From positions 1 to 64,000 of the forward strand of contig JAHCAR010000001.1 in NCBI GenBank assembly GCA_019634795.1: 64,000 nucleotides of DNA, written 5' to 3'. The notes under the pieces were generated by a model that saw only the letters and a program-made list of their open reading frames with translations, was not told the origin of the DNA and ran no database searches. The stretch's first letter is position 1, and every line of letters begins with the position of its first letter. Below are positions 44,078 to 51,775 of the stretch, piece by piece. Source of the DNA: Dokdonella sp. (GTDB lineage Bacteria; Pseudomonadota; Gammaproteobacteria; Xanthomonadales; Rhodanobacteraceae). The translations under genes and the position numbers were made by a program.

Positions 44078-44656
44078 ATGACGATCCTCCTGCTCGGCCT
44101 GCTGGTTTTTCTCGGTATCCATTCCACTCGCGTCTTCGCCGAAGGCTGGCGCAGCCGCATGATCGCAAAGCTGGGCGAGGGCGGCTGGAAGGTGCTCTAT
44201 TCCGTGCTCTCGCTGGCCGGGTTCGTGCTGCTCGTCTGGGGCTTCGGCCTGGCCCGGCAGCAGCCCGTGCTGCTGTATCTGCCGCCGCTCGCACTCAAGC
44301 ACGCCAATGCCCTGTTCACGCTGATTGCATTCGTGCTCATTGCCGCGGCCTATGTGCCACGCAATCACTTCAAGCAGAAGATCGGCCATCCGATGCTGGC
44401 CGGGACCAAGCTATGGGCCTTTGGCCACCTGCTCGCCACCGGTTTCCTGCACGATGTCGTGCTGTTCGGCGCCTTCCTCGCCTGGGCGATCGTGCTGTTT
44501 GTCGTCTCGCGTCGTCGTGATCGTCGCGAGGGCGTGAACTACCCGAGCGGCAGCGTCGTCGGCGACGTACTCAGCGTCGCCATCGGCATCGGCGCGTGGG
44601 CGGCGTTCGCGTTCTGGGCGCACGCGCGCTGGATCGGCGTCTATCCGTTCGGCTGA
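44078..44656 (+). CDS. NnrU family membrane protein
   Basis: A 192-residue protein with five to six helices. The NnrU signature I-G-H-P-M-L-A-G-T-K-L-W-A-F-G-H-L-L-A-T-G sits in the centre. NnrU is associated with denitrification gene clusters in Rhizobiales; it is related to enzymes that methylate prenylated cysteines, but its reaction is unknown. No nitrogen-oxide genes are nearby here. Start 44078 was chosen from the first hydrophobic residue run (L-L-L-G-L-L-V-F-L). Confidence 0.9.
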   Translation: MTILLLGLLVFLGIHSTRVFAEGWRSRMIAKLGEGGWKVLYSVLSLAGFVLLVWGFGLARQQPVLLYLPPLALKHANALFTLIAFVLIAAAYVPRNHFKQKIGHPMLAGTKLWAFGHLLATGFLHDVVLFGAFLAWAIVLFVVSRRRDRREGVNYPSGSVVGDVLSVAIGIGAWAAFAFWAHARWIGVYPFG

Positions 44657-44728
44657 CCGACGCAGTTCACAAATTGCCGCGACTGCGGCAGCGATACTGT
44701 CGCCCTCGAAAGGCGGGGGGTGAGCGCG

Positions 44729-46063
44729 ATGCGCCAGGCTGCATGGTTGCTGCTGTTGATGTCGACGCCGCTGTTCGCGGCGACCTATCAGGTCGGGCCA
44801 TCGCGCACCTATACGACACTGAACGCGCTTTTCGCGGCGGTCAACCTCGGTGGCGGCGATATCGTCGAAGTGGATGGCGGAGTCGTCTACGGCGGCGGTG
44901 TGGTGGTGCCGCAGGCCGACGGCGGTGCGGCCGGCAACCCGGTCGTGATTCGCGGCATGGCCATCGGCGGGCAGCGCCCGGCAATCGTCGGCGCGGCCAA
45001 CACGGTCGAGTTCCGCCAGTCCGATCACCTCGTCTTCGAGGGCTTCGACATCAGTGGCGGCACCTCACGCTGCATCCTGCAGGGCGGCCACGATGTGACC
45101 GTGCGCAACAGCGTCATCCACGACTGCCCGGCCCACGGCATTCTCGGTACCGACCAGCTCTCGGGATCGTTCACGCTCGAGTATTCGGAGATCTACAACG
45201 CCGGCAATGGCACCAACCAGCATCCGTTGTACATCCAGAGCGACGAGATCGCGCACCCCGGTTCGGTGTTCCGCATGCAGTATTGCTACGTGCATGACGG
45301 CAACGGCGGCAATCTCCTGAAGAGCCGGCACGAGCGCAACGAGATCTACTACAACTGGTTCGAGGGCGCGACCTATCACGAACTCGAACTGATCGGGCCC
45401 GACGAGAACACGCAACAGCCTGGCTGGACGCGCGACCTGGTCCGCGAAGACTCCGACGTGGTCGGCAATGTCATCGTGCACACGAATGCGGCATTCGGTT
45501 CGGTCATCCGCGTCGGTGGCGACGGTACTGGCCAGAGCAAGGGGCGGACGCGCTTCGTCAACAATACCTTCATCCTTGCTTCGGGCAGCGACTCGACCGT
45601 GTTCCGCATATTCGACGGCATCCAGTCGGTCGAGATGCACAACAACGTCATCGACGTGACCGCCGGCGGCACTGCACGCATCGAACGCACGGTGGAAGCG
45701 GTCTGGACAGACGGCCGTCAGATCCACGGTAGCAACAACTGGATCGAGTCGGGTTCAACCTTCGTGCCGACAAGCGCCGAGTGGAGCACCACCCTGAGCG
45801 GAACGAATCCGGGCTTCATCAACGCGGGTGCCTGGAATCTCGTACCGCAGACGTCCAGTCCGCTGCGCAACGCCGGCGATCCTGCGCCCGCCAGCGCATC
45901 CGCGTTTCCATTTCCCTCGCCACTGTTTCCGCCGGTCGTTTCTCCGCGCCGCCAACTGGTCGCGGTGGGTTCGCAGACGCCGAGGGCGTCCGACGGGCAG
46001 ATCGACATCGGTGCGTTCGAGGCGGTGGCCGACCTGATCTTCGCGGATGGCTTCGGCGACTGA
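44729..46063 (+). CDS. Secreted right-handed beta-helix protein with I-F-x-x-G-F tail
   Basis: A 444-residue protein with a signal peptide (about 1-17, ending L-F-A). Its repeating V-I-R-G-M-A, F-E-G-F-D-I-S-G-G, V-R-N-S-V-I-H-D-C and M-H-N-N-V-I-D-V strands form a right-handed parallel beta-helix, as in polysaccharide lyases and pectate-type proteins; no catalytic triad can be assigned. The C terminus V-A-D-L-I-F-A-D-G-F-G-D repeats the tail of the protein at 22444. ATG 44729 is preferred over GTG 44720 because GGGGGG lies upstream of it. Confidence 0.9.
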   Translation: MRQAAWLLLLMSTPLFAATYQVGPSRTYTTLNALFAAVNLGGGDIVEVDGGVVYGGGVVVPQADGGAAGNPVVIRGMAIGGQRPAIVGAANTVEFRQSDHLVFEGFDISGGTSRCILQGGHDVTVRNSVIHDCPAHGILGTDQLSGSFTLEYSEIYNAGNGTNQHPLYIQSDEIAHPGSVFRMQYCYVHDGNGGNLLKSRHERNEIYYNWFEGATYHELELIGPDENTQQPGWTRDLVREDSDVVGNVIVHTNAAFGSVIRVGGDGTGQSKGRTRFVNNTFILASGSDSTVFRIFDGIQSVEMHNNVIDVTAGGTARIERTVEAVWTDGRQIHGSNNWIESGSTFVPTSAEWSTTLSGTNPGFINAGAWNLVPQTSSPLRNAGDPAPASASAFPFPSPLFPPVVSPRRQLVAVGSQTPRASDGQIDIGAFEAVADLIFADGFGD

Positions 46064-46217
46064 CGAACGCGGTACGAATCGAGGCGTTCCAGCTGGAATC
46101 ATCCGGGCATGGCCTCCTGATTGGCGCCAAAGCCAACATATGCATGGCAGCCACGAACTGACCGGGCCGGACACATGGGCCCCGCGGGCGAGCGACGACA
46201 GGCTGCGCGAATCGTTG

Positions 46218-46233
46218 TACGATGACTTTCGTC
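46218..46233. promoter_or_regulatory. Near-match to the TACGA-N6-TCGTA palindrome
   Basis: TACGA-TGACTT-TCGTC differs from the four sites at 37-40 kb at one arm base. It ends 27 bp before the ATG of the lipoprotein at 46261. With one mismatch in ten fixed bases it may be chance, but the position upstream of a secreted protein is suggestive. Confidence 0.35.
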
Positions 46234-46260
46234 ACAATTGCAGGCTGCGGGGGATTGGCC

Positions 46261-47943
46261 ATGTTCTCGAGCGCAACCAGGGTCGCACGACTGATTTCGA
46301 TGCTGATCGTGCTCGCGATCGGCGCCTGCGGCGGCGGCAGCTCGAACTCGCCGTCGCCATCGCCGCCACCGACGACGACTCCACCACCACCACCACCACC
46401 GGCGCCGACACTCGATCCGCAATACCGGGCATCGGGCGACACGCCGTTCGCGCCCGGCTGCGATGGCATGGCGCCCTCGGGAACCTCGTATGCGAACGCC
46501 GAAGTCGAACCGCACTTCGCGGTCGATCCGGGCATGCCGCAACGTGTCTACGGCGCCTGGCAGCAGGACCGCTGGTCGACCGGCGGTGCGCATGGCCTGC
46601 TCGTCGGCGTGTCCAGCGACGGCGGTCAGAGCTGGAGCCGCAGTGCGCCGACATTTTCGCGGTGCGCGGGTGGCACCGCCGGCAACGGTGGCGACTTCGA
46701 GCGCAGCAGCGATCCCTGGCTCAGCGTCTCGCCCGATGGCACGGCCTATGCGATCGCCATCGCTTTCAACGGTGCCTCGTTGATGCCGGGATCGGAAAGT
46801 GCGGTCCTGGTCAGCCGCTCGACCGATGGCGGCGCCAGCTGGGGCCCGCCAACCACGCTGATCCGCGAGGGCAGCACGGCATTCCACGACAAGGAATCGA
46901 TCACGGCCGATCCTATCGACTCGCATTTCGTCTACGCCGTCTGGGACCGCATTTCGGTCGACAATTTCGGACCGACCTGGTTCGCGCGCAGCACCGATGG
47001 TGGAGCAACCTGGGAGGCGGCGCGGTCGATCTTCGATCCAGGCGTCAACAGCCAGACCATCGGCAATATCATCGTCGTGCTGCCGAATGGCACCCTGGTC
47101 GATGCGTTCACGCGCATCGATGCCGCGGCAAATGGCTCGACGAGCGCCTACTTCGATGTCATCCGATCGACTGACAACGGCCTGACCTGGTCCGCACCGA
47201 TCCGCATCTCCAGCGAGCTCAGCGTCGGCACGGTCGACCCGGAGACCGGCATGCGCGTGCGCGACGCGACGATCACGCCGTCGATCGCGGTCGGGCCCGG
47301 CGGCAGCCTGTTCGCGGCCTGGCAGGATTCGCGTTTCAGCGGCGGCGTGCGCGACGGCATCGCCATGTCGCGCTCCGACGACGGCGGGCTGACCTGGTCG
47401 ACGCCGGCCAGGGTCAATGCGAGCACGGCGGTCGCCGCCTTCGTGCCGGCCGTGCACGTGCGCAGCGACGGCATGATCGGTGTCACCTATTACGATTTCC
47501 GCGGCAACACGAGCGATCGCAACACGCTGTTCACCAGCCTCTGGCTGGCGCGTTCGACCGACGCCGTGAACTGGCAGGAAAGCCAGGTGGCCGGCCCCTT
47601 CGATCTCGCCACCGCGCCATTGTCCGGAGCCGGCAACACGAACGGATACTTCCTCGGCGACTACATGGGCCTGGCCAGCATCGGCAACGTGTTCGTGCCG
47701 TTCTACGCGCGCACGACCGGTGCGAACGGCAACCGCACAGACATTTTCGCCGCTCCCGCTGTGTCTGTGACCACGAGCGCCGCGGCCATGGCTTCCGAAC
47801 TGCGCGCGCAGAACGCCCCGAAATCGGCCGAGCCGGTCGTGGTACGGATGACCCCGGAATACCGTCTGCGCATTGCCAGGAACATCGAGGCCAACATGAA
47901 GATCCACGTTCCGGGTGAACCTATCCGGGCAGGCGAGGACTGA
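46261..47943 (+). CDS. Lipoprotein with sialidase-like Asp-box repeats
   Basis: A 560-residue protein. The start at 46261 gives a lipoprotein signal with lipobox A-I-G-A-C23 followed by a Gly/Ser and Pro-rich linker (about 24-50). The rest has Asp-box motifs (S-S-D-G-G-Q-S-W, S-T-D-G-G-A-S-W, S-T-D-G-G-A-T-W, S-D-D-G-G-L-T-W) and F-G-P-T-W strands, typical of six-bladed sialidase-fold propellers. A catalytic Arg triad could not be assigned, so it may bind rather than cleave glycans. ATG 46222 is rejected because the sequence from it lacks a lipobox at the right distance. Confidence 0.88.
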   Translation: MFSSATRVARLISMLIVLAIGACGGGSSNSPSPSPPPTTTPPPPPPPAPTLDPQYRASGDTPFAPGCDGMAPSGTSYANAEVEPHFAVDPGMPQRVYGAWQQDRWSTGGAHGLLVGVSSDGGQSWSRSAPTFSRCAGGTAGNGGDFERSSDPWLSVSPDGTAYAIAIAFNGASLMPGSESAVLVSRSTDGGASWGPPTTLIREGSTAFHDKESITADPIDSHFVYAVWDRISVDNFGPTWFARSTDGGATWEAARSIFDPGVNSQTIGNIIVVLPNGTLVDAFTRIDAAANGSTSAYFDVIRSTDNGLTWSAPIRISSELSVGTVDPETGMRVRDATITPSIAVGPGGSLFAAWQDSRFSGGVRDGIAMSRSDDGGLTWSTPARVNASTAVAAFVPAVHVRSDGMIGVTYYDFRGNTSDRNTLFTSLWLARSTDAVNWQESQVAGPFDLATAPLSGAGNTNGYFLGDYMGLASIGNVFVPFYARTTGANGNRTDIFAAPAVSVTTSAAAMASELRAQNAPKSAEPVVVRMTPEYRLRIARNIEANMKIHVPGEPIRAGED

Positions 47944-48028
47944 TCGACGACCGGGCAGCCGTCGGGCAGGGAATGCCGTGGGCGGAATGGAACGGGCCCA
48001 CCCAAGGCGGCTCGACACCCCCGCGTCG

Positions 48029-48058
48029 TGACGGTTGTGCCCCTTGTTCAGAGCCTCC
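48029..48058. mobile_element. Solo end of the IS5-like element
   Basis: This segment matches the right end of the element at 31410-31439 with four mismatches in 30 bp (TTGTTCAGAG core intact) and is followed by CTAG, the same target sequence. No left end is seen in the 110 bp before it, so it is a remnant. Confidence 0.7.
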
Positions 48059-49390
48059 CTAGTCCGGGCTGCAGGTACCTTGATGGCCGGATGCCGCGCT
48101 GACCGCGATGCAGGCGTCGATCGCTCCATCCTCGTGGCGAGCCGAATTGCGCAGCAAGCTGACGATCCGGCTCGCGTCGAGCCTCGGCGATACCTGTAGC
48201 AGCAACGCGATGGCGCCGGTTACATGCGCCGCCGCCAGCGAGCTGCCCGAGGCATAGTCGTAGTGGCCACCCGGCTCCAGAGTCAGGATTTCTTCGCCGG
48301 GCGCGTGCAGTGCGGTCACGACCGAGGAACCTGGCGCACCACTCGAGTCGACTGCGATCACGCCCTTCGTGCTGACGGGAAATCCGGGAATCCCGGCATC
48401 GGGAGCTACCGCGCCGACCACGATGGTGCCGCGCGCGACAGCGTGCTCGAGCAATTCCCCGAGCAGGGCATCGTGCGGGCCGCCGAGACTGAGGTTGATG
48501 ACGCGTGCCGGGGAGCGGATTGCCGCAGCCAGTGCCTGTGCCAGGGTGAAGCTGTTGCAGCGCGCCCGACCCGTGCCGTCGCCATTCGGCCAGCAGGCGC
48601 GATAGGAAAACAGTTCGACCGCGGGTGCGACGCCGACGATGCCGAGGCCGTTGTTGGCGACCGCGGCGATCACGCCGGCGACTTCGGTGCCGTGGCGGTC
48701 GCGACCCGGATCGCGGACATCCGAGCCGACAAAGTCGCGCTGTTCGACGATCCGCTCGGCCAGGTCCGGATGCGTGGCATCGACGCCGGTGTCGATCAGG
48801 GCAACCGGGACATGGCTGCCGCTGGCCCAGCGCTGCGCCCCGCCCGCATCGATCGCGGAGAAACCGGTCTGCAGAGCGGCATAGGGGTCGTTGAATTCGG
48901 GTCTGGCCGCGGCCGCTCCGGGTGCCGGCTCGGTCGAGGATGCCGACAGCGTGCTGAATTCCTGCAGCTCCTGGGCCAGATGCACGCGGCGGTCCTTGCG
49001 CAAATCCGCGAGCACGCTGGCCCGGTCGGCCGTGGCCGGGATTTCATAGAGCATGCAGCGCAGCTTGAGGGGTTCGATCGTCCAGGCCGAAATTTCGGTG
49101 AGGCCGTGCTCGCGTGCGAGACGTGCCGCCGTCGCCCGCGTGCGCTCGCTGCCGGCGTAGCCCGGCAGCCCCGCGTAGCCGCGCGGGCTCGATCCGCTGA
49201 CCATCACCGGATCGGGCTTTTCGACGATCGCAACGATGATGCGTCGGGCGATGGCGCGATCATCGTCGGTTGCCGCAAGGGTTCGGGTCGTCGCCAGCAG
49301 AATGCCGAGCGAAAGGATCAAGCCTGCGCAAGCGACCAGCCGGCGGGGCGAAAACGCGGCGCGCACGCCGCTGCGGATTTCCGCATTCAT
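48059..49390 (-). CDS. Subtilisin-family serine protease (S8)
   Basis: A 443-residue protein. A membrane anchor or signal (about 18-35) precedes a pro-region and an S8 domain with the catalytic triad D200 (A-L-I-D-T-G-V-D), H233 (R-H-G-T-E-V-A-G-V) and S384 (A-S-G-S-S-L-A-A-A-H-V). The gene is last in a sigma/anti-sigma/protease operon (50756 to 48059), joined to the anti-sigma gene by ATGA. It may release the sigma factor or act outside the cell as its effector. Its stop TAG (48059-48061) lies in the CTAG that borders the IS5-like end. Confidence 0.92.
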   Translation of the reverse strand: MNAEIRSGVRAAFSPRRLVACAGLILSLGILLATTRTLAATDDDRAIARRIIVAIVEKPDPVMVSGSSPRGYAGLPGYAGSERTRATAARLAREHGLTEISAWTIEPLKLRCMLYEIPATADRASVLADLRKDRRVHLAQELQEFSTLSASSTEPAPGAAAARPEFNDPYAALQTGFSAIDAGGAQRWASGSHVPVALIDTGVDATHPDLAERIVEQRDFVGSDVRDPGRDRHGTEVAGVIAAVANNGLGIVGVAPAVELFSYRACWPNGDGTGRARCNSFTLAQALAAAIRSPARVINLSLGGPHDALLGELLEHAVARGTIVVGAVAPDAGIPGFPVSTKGVIAVDSSGAPGSSVVTALHAPGEEILTLEPGGHYDYASGSSLAAAHVTGAIALLLQVSPRLDASRIVSLLRNSARHEDGAIDACIAVSAASGHQGTCSPD

Positions 49391-50130
49391 CGCGGCACTG
49401 TCGCCGAAGCCATGATTGGTTCGGCCAGCAGGACACCGCTGCTCGCGCGCAAGCGCCGCAGGGCTTCATCGATCTGGCGCCGACGCACAGCCGCAGCTTC
49501 GTCTTCCGGCAGCCCGGCGAGGTGGTCGAAGCCGAGCGCAAGGATCGTGCCGCCGGCATTGCTGTCGACGATGCGCAGTCCGGCTTCGCCCAGCAGGGCC
49601 TGCAAGTCGCCAACGCTCAAGGTGGGCGAGGGCACGAGCCGGATTTGCGCGCGCGTCGGCGGCTGCAGGTCCTGGCTAAGGGTCTTGTAGGCTCCGTCCT
49701 GAACGGTCGCATCGGGGTGACCGGCGAGCAGGATGCCCAGGCCGATCAGTCCCAACGCTTCGACGACCACCGCTGCGGCCAGCCAGCGGCTGAGCCGCCG
49801 GTGACGCGCGCCAGCTCCCGAGGCCGTTGACGGCCGGGCGCGCTCGATTGCCAGCGGATCGTAGCCGGCATCGTCCGCCGTGGCCCCATCCTCGGCATCG
49901 ATACGCTCGAACAGGCGCGCCAGCGCGGCGGGAGCCGCGGCATCGTCGTCCGGAGCCCGCTCGATCATGCCGGCCTGCACCCGGCGCTGGAAGGCCAGCT
50001 CTTCGCGGCAATCGGTGCAGTTGCGAAGGTGTGCTTCGACCATCTCGCGCAGGCCGTTGTCGAGGGTATCGTTGACCAGCCAGGGTATGAGATCCCAGCT
50101 CTGGCGATGGGTCGGGTCGTGCGCGTTCAT
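49387..50130 (-). CDS. Anti-sigma factor, zf-HC2 type, transmembrane
   Basis: A 247-residue protein. The N terminus carries a putative zinc site H34-x3-C38-x2-C41 (H-L-R-N-C-T-D-C) of the ZAS/zf-HC2 type, which holds ECF sigma factors. One helix (about 117-136) is followed by a periplasmic domain of about 110 residues. Its position 4 bp after the sigma factor gene (50127-50130) is standard. The periplasmic part should be the stress-sensing side. Confidence 0.9.
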   Translation of the reverse strand: MNAHDPTHRQSWDLIPWLVNDTLDNGLREMVEAHLRNCTDCREELAFQRRVQAGMIERAPDDDAAAPAALARLFERIDAEDGATADDAGYDPLAIERARPSTASGAGARHRRLSRWLAAAVVVEALGLIGLGILLAGHPDATVQDGAYKTLSQDLQPPTRAQIRLVPSPTLSVGDLQALLGEAGLRIVDSNAGGTILALGFDHLAGLPEDEAAAVRRRQIDEALRRLRASSGVLLAEPIMASATVPR

Positions 50131-50756
50131 TCGGTGTCCGGGGAATTGATGGCGCCAGGCTCGCCGCCGAGCGCGGGCAGGGTGTTGCGCAGGCGTACGC
50201 GCGCGTGGAACATGCGCGCCTTCACGGTGCCGACGGCGCAGTTCATGATCGTGGCGATCTCCTCGCAGGACTGGCCCAGAAAATAGGCCAGTTCAAGAGT
50301 CATGCGCTGCTCGGTGGGCAGCAGATCGAGACCGCGCCGGACCCAGTCCCGAATCTCGGCGCGGGCGACGTCGCAGCCGGCATCGGCAATGTCGGCGATG
50401 GCGTCACCGACAGCGTGACCCGACGCCGGCGAGCCTGCTTCAAGCGGCCGGTCACGCAGGGCCTTCATCAGGCTGCGGCAGGCGATCGCGAAGATCCAGC
50501 TGCGCGGCTTCGAATCACCGCGGAAGCGGGACGCGCCGCGCCAGACGGCCCACAGGGTGTCGTTGACCACTTCCTCGACCAGGTCGCGGCGAGACGTGGA
50601 GCGGATCAGGAATCGGGTCAGCAGGCCGTGGTAGCGTGTATGCAGCGACTCGAACGCACTGCGGTCGCCGCGCGCGACGGCCCGGAGCAGGGCGAGCTCC
50701 TGCTCGTCCGCGGGGTCGCGATCGCGCCGGCTGCGTGAGGCCGTGCTCTCTCTCAT
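50127..50756 (-). CDS. ECF-type RNA polymerase sigma factor
   Basis: A 209-residue sigma-70 family protein with region 2 (F-E-S-L-H-T-R-Y-H-G-L-L, then V-N-D-T-L-W-A-V-W-R-G-A-S-R-F-R-G) and region 4 (L-P-T-E-Q-R-M-T-L-E-L-A-Y-F-L-G-Q-S-C-E-E-I-A-T-I-M). Region 3 is missing, as expected for ECF factors. AGGAAG precedes the start at 50756; a start at 50777 is possible. It is cotranscribed with its anti-sigma gene. Confidence 0.94.
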   Translation of the reverse strand: MRESTASRSRRDRDPADEQELALLRAVARGDRSAFESLHTRYHGLLTRFLIRSTSRRDLVEEVVNDTLWAVWRGASRFRGDSKPRSWIFAIACRSLMKALRDRPLEAGSPASGHAVGDAIADIADAGCDVARAEIRDWVRRGLDLLPTEQRMTLELAYFLGQSCEEIATIMNCAVGTVKARMFHARVRLRNTLPALGGEPGAINSPDTE

Positions 50757-50854
50757 GCGCGCTTCCTGCCCACCCATGACTGGATCATTGACGGTATGTA
50801 CCGGGAAAGGACCACGAAGGTTGCATCGAACACCAAGCGTGTCGCGATGAACCG

Positions 50855-51703
50855 GTGCCGTACCGCAAGGCCAGCATACCCGCCCGCGGTCGCAAGCTCC
50901 CGGTTTTCCGCCTGCGGCGGACGACGACACCGGGCGCCCCATCGCACCGCGGGGCAGCCCGCTTGATTCGCGCCGCGCTGGCGATCGCGATCGCCTCGGG
51001 GTTCTTCGGCCTCGTGGCGGCTGCGCCCGCTCGTGCCGGCCCCTGCAGCGGCGCACTCGGACTGTCCTCGGAAAACATCTATCGCGGCATCTCCCAGAGT
51101 GAGGGCCGGCCCAGCGCGTTCGGCGACCTGCATTGCGCACTGGGCCAGGACTGGATCGTCGGTCTCGGTGCCAATGCGATCCGGGCCCCATCCGGACGCT
51201 CCGACACCCAGCTCACCGCCTATCTCGATCGCCGCTGGCGTCTCGACGAGGACTGGTCGGCCAAGCTCGGCCTGATCCATTACGAGCCGATGCGGGCAGG
51301 AAATCGCGCCGGATTCCAGTACGACGAACTCAATGCCGCGCTCGGCTGGCGCGGCCGCTGGTTGCTGGCATTCGCATGGTCGCCGCGGGTCGGCAATGCC
51401 TACATCGGCGACCCGGCCGGCTACAACGGCTGGATGCGCATCGAAACAACCTGGCGTCAGCCGCTCGGCGCAGGCTTCAGCATGGATCTCGGCCTCGGTC
51501 ATGCGCATCCGAGCGGAACGCCTCCACACGATTACCGATATGCCAACCTTGCGCTCAATGCGGCCATTGGCGATGTCTACCTCAGCATCAACCGGATCTG
51601 GACCGGTCCACTGCGATTTCGCTACGAGGCGCTCGATCCGCCCTTCGAGTTCACGTTTCCGGCCCGGCAACGTTGGGTCGGGTCGGTGGCCTGGGTATTC
51701 TGA
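50855..51703 (+). CDS. TIGR02001 (Gcw_chp)-type outer-membrane protein
   Basis: A protein of up to 282 residues. The Gcw_chp hallmark L-S-S-E-N-I-Y-R-G-I-S-Q-S-E-G-R-P-S-A-F-G follows a secretion signal (helix around A-L-A-I-A-I-A-S-G-F-F-G-L-V, ending P-A-R-A). It ends V-A-W-V-F, as outer-membrane barrels do. The family is common in Xanthomonadales and beta-proteobacteria; its function is unknown. The 5' end is uncertain: GTG 50855 adds an Arg-rich leader, and TTG 50963 would start just before the signal helix. It is divergent from the sigma factor gene. Confidence 0.82.
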   Translation: MPYRKASIPARGRKLPVFRLRRTTTPGAPSHRGAARLIRAALAIAIASGFFGLVAAAPARAGPCSGALGLSSENIYRGISQSEGRPSAFGDLHCALGQDWIVGLGANAIRAPSGRSDTQLTAYLDRRWRLDEDWSAKLGLIHYEPMRAGNRAGFQYDELNAALGWRGRWLLAFAWSPRVGNAYIGDPAGYNGWMRIETTWRQPLGAGFSMDLGLGHAHPSGTPPHDYRYANLALNAAIGDVYLSINRIWTGPLRFRYEALDPPFEFTFPARQRWVGSVAWVF

Positions 51704-51775
51704 TTGCCCGTCGGCGCGACCAGCACGGCGGATCCTGCGCGCAGCGTCCGCATCGTCCGCGCGCCAGGCCGAAAC

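Noticed and set aside
46222-46260. Earlier ATG start for the sialidase-like lipoprotein
   Set aside because: It adds 13 residues with no lipobox at a normal distance; ATG 46261 gives a standard lipoprotein signal with a GGGGGA ribosome site.
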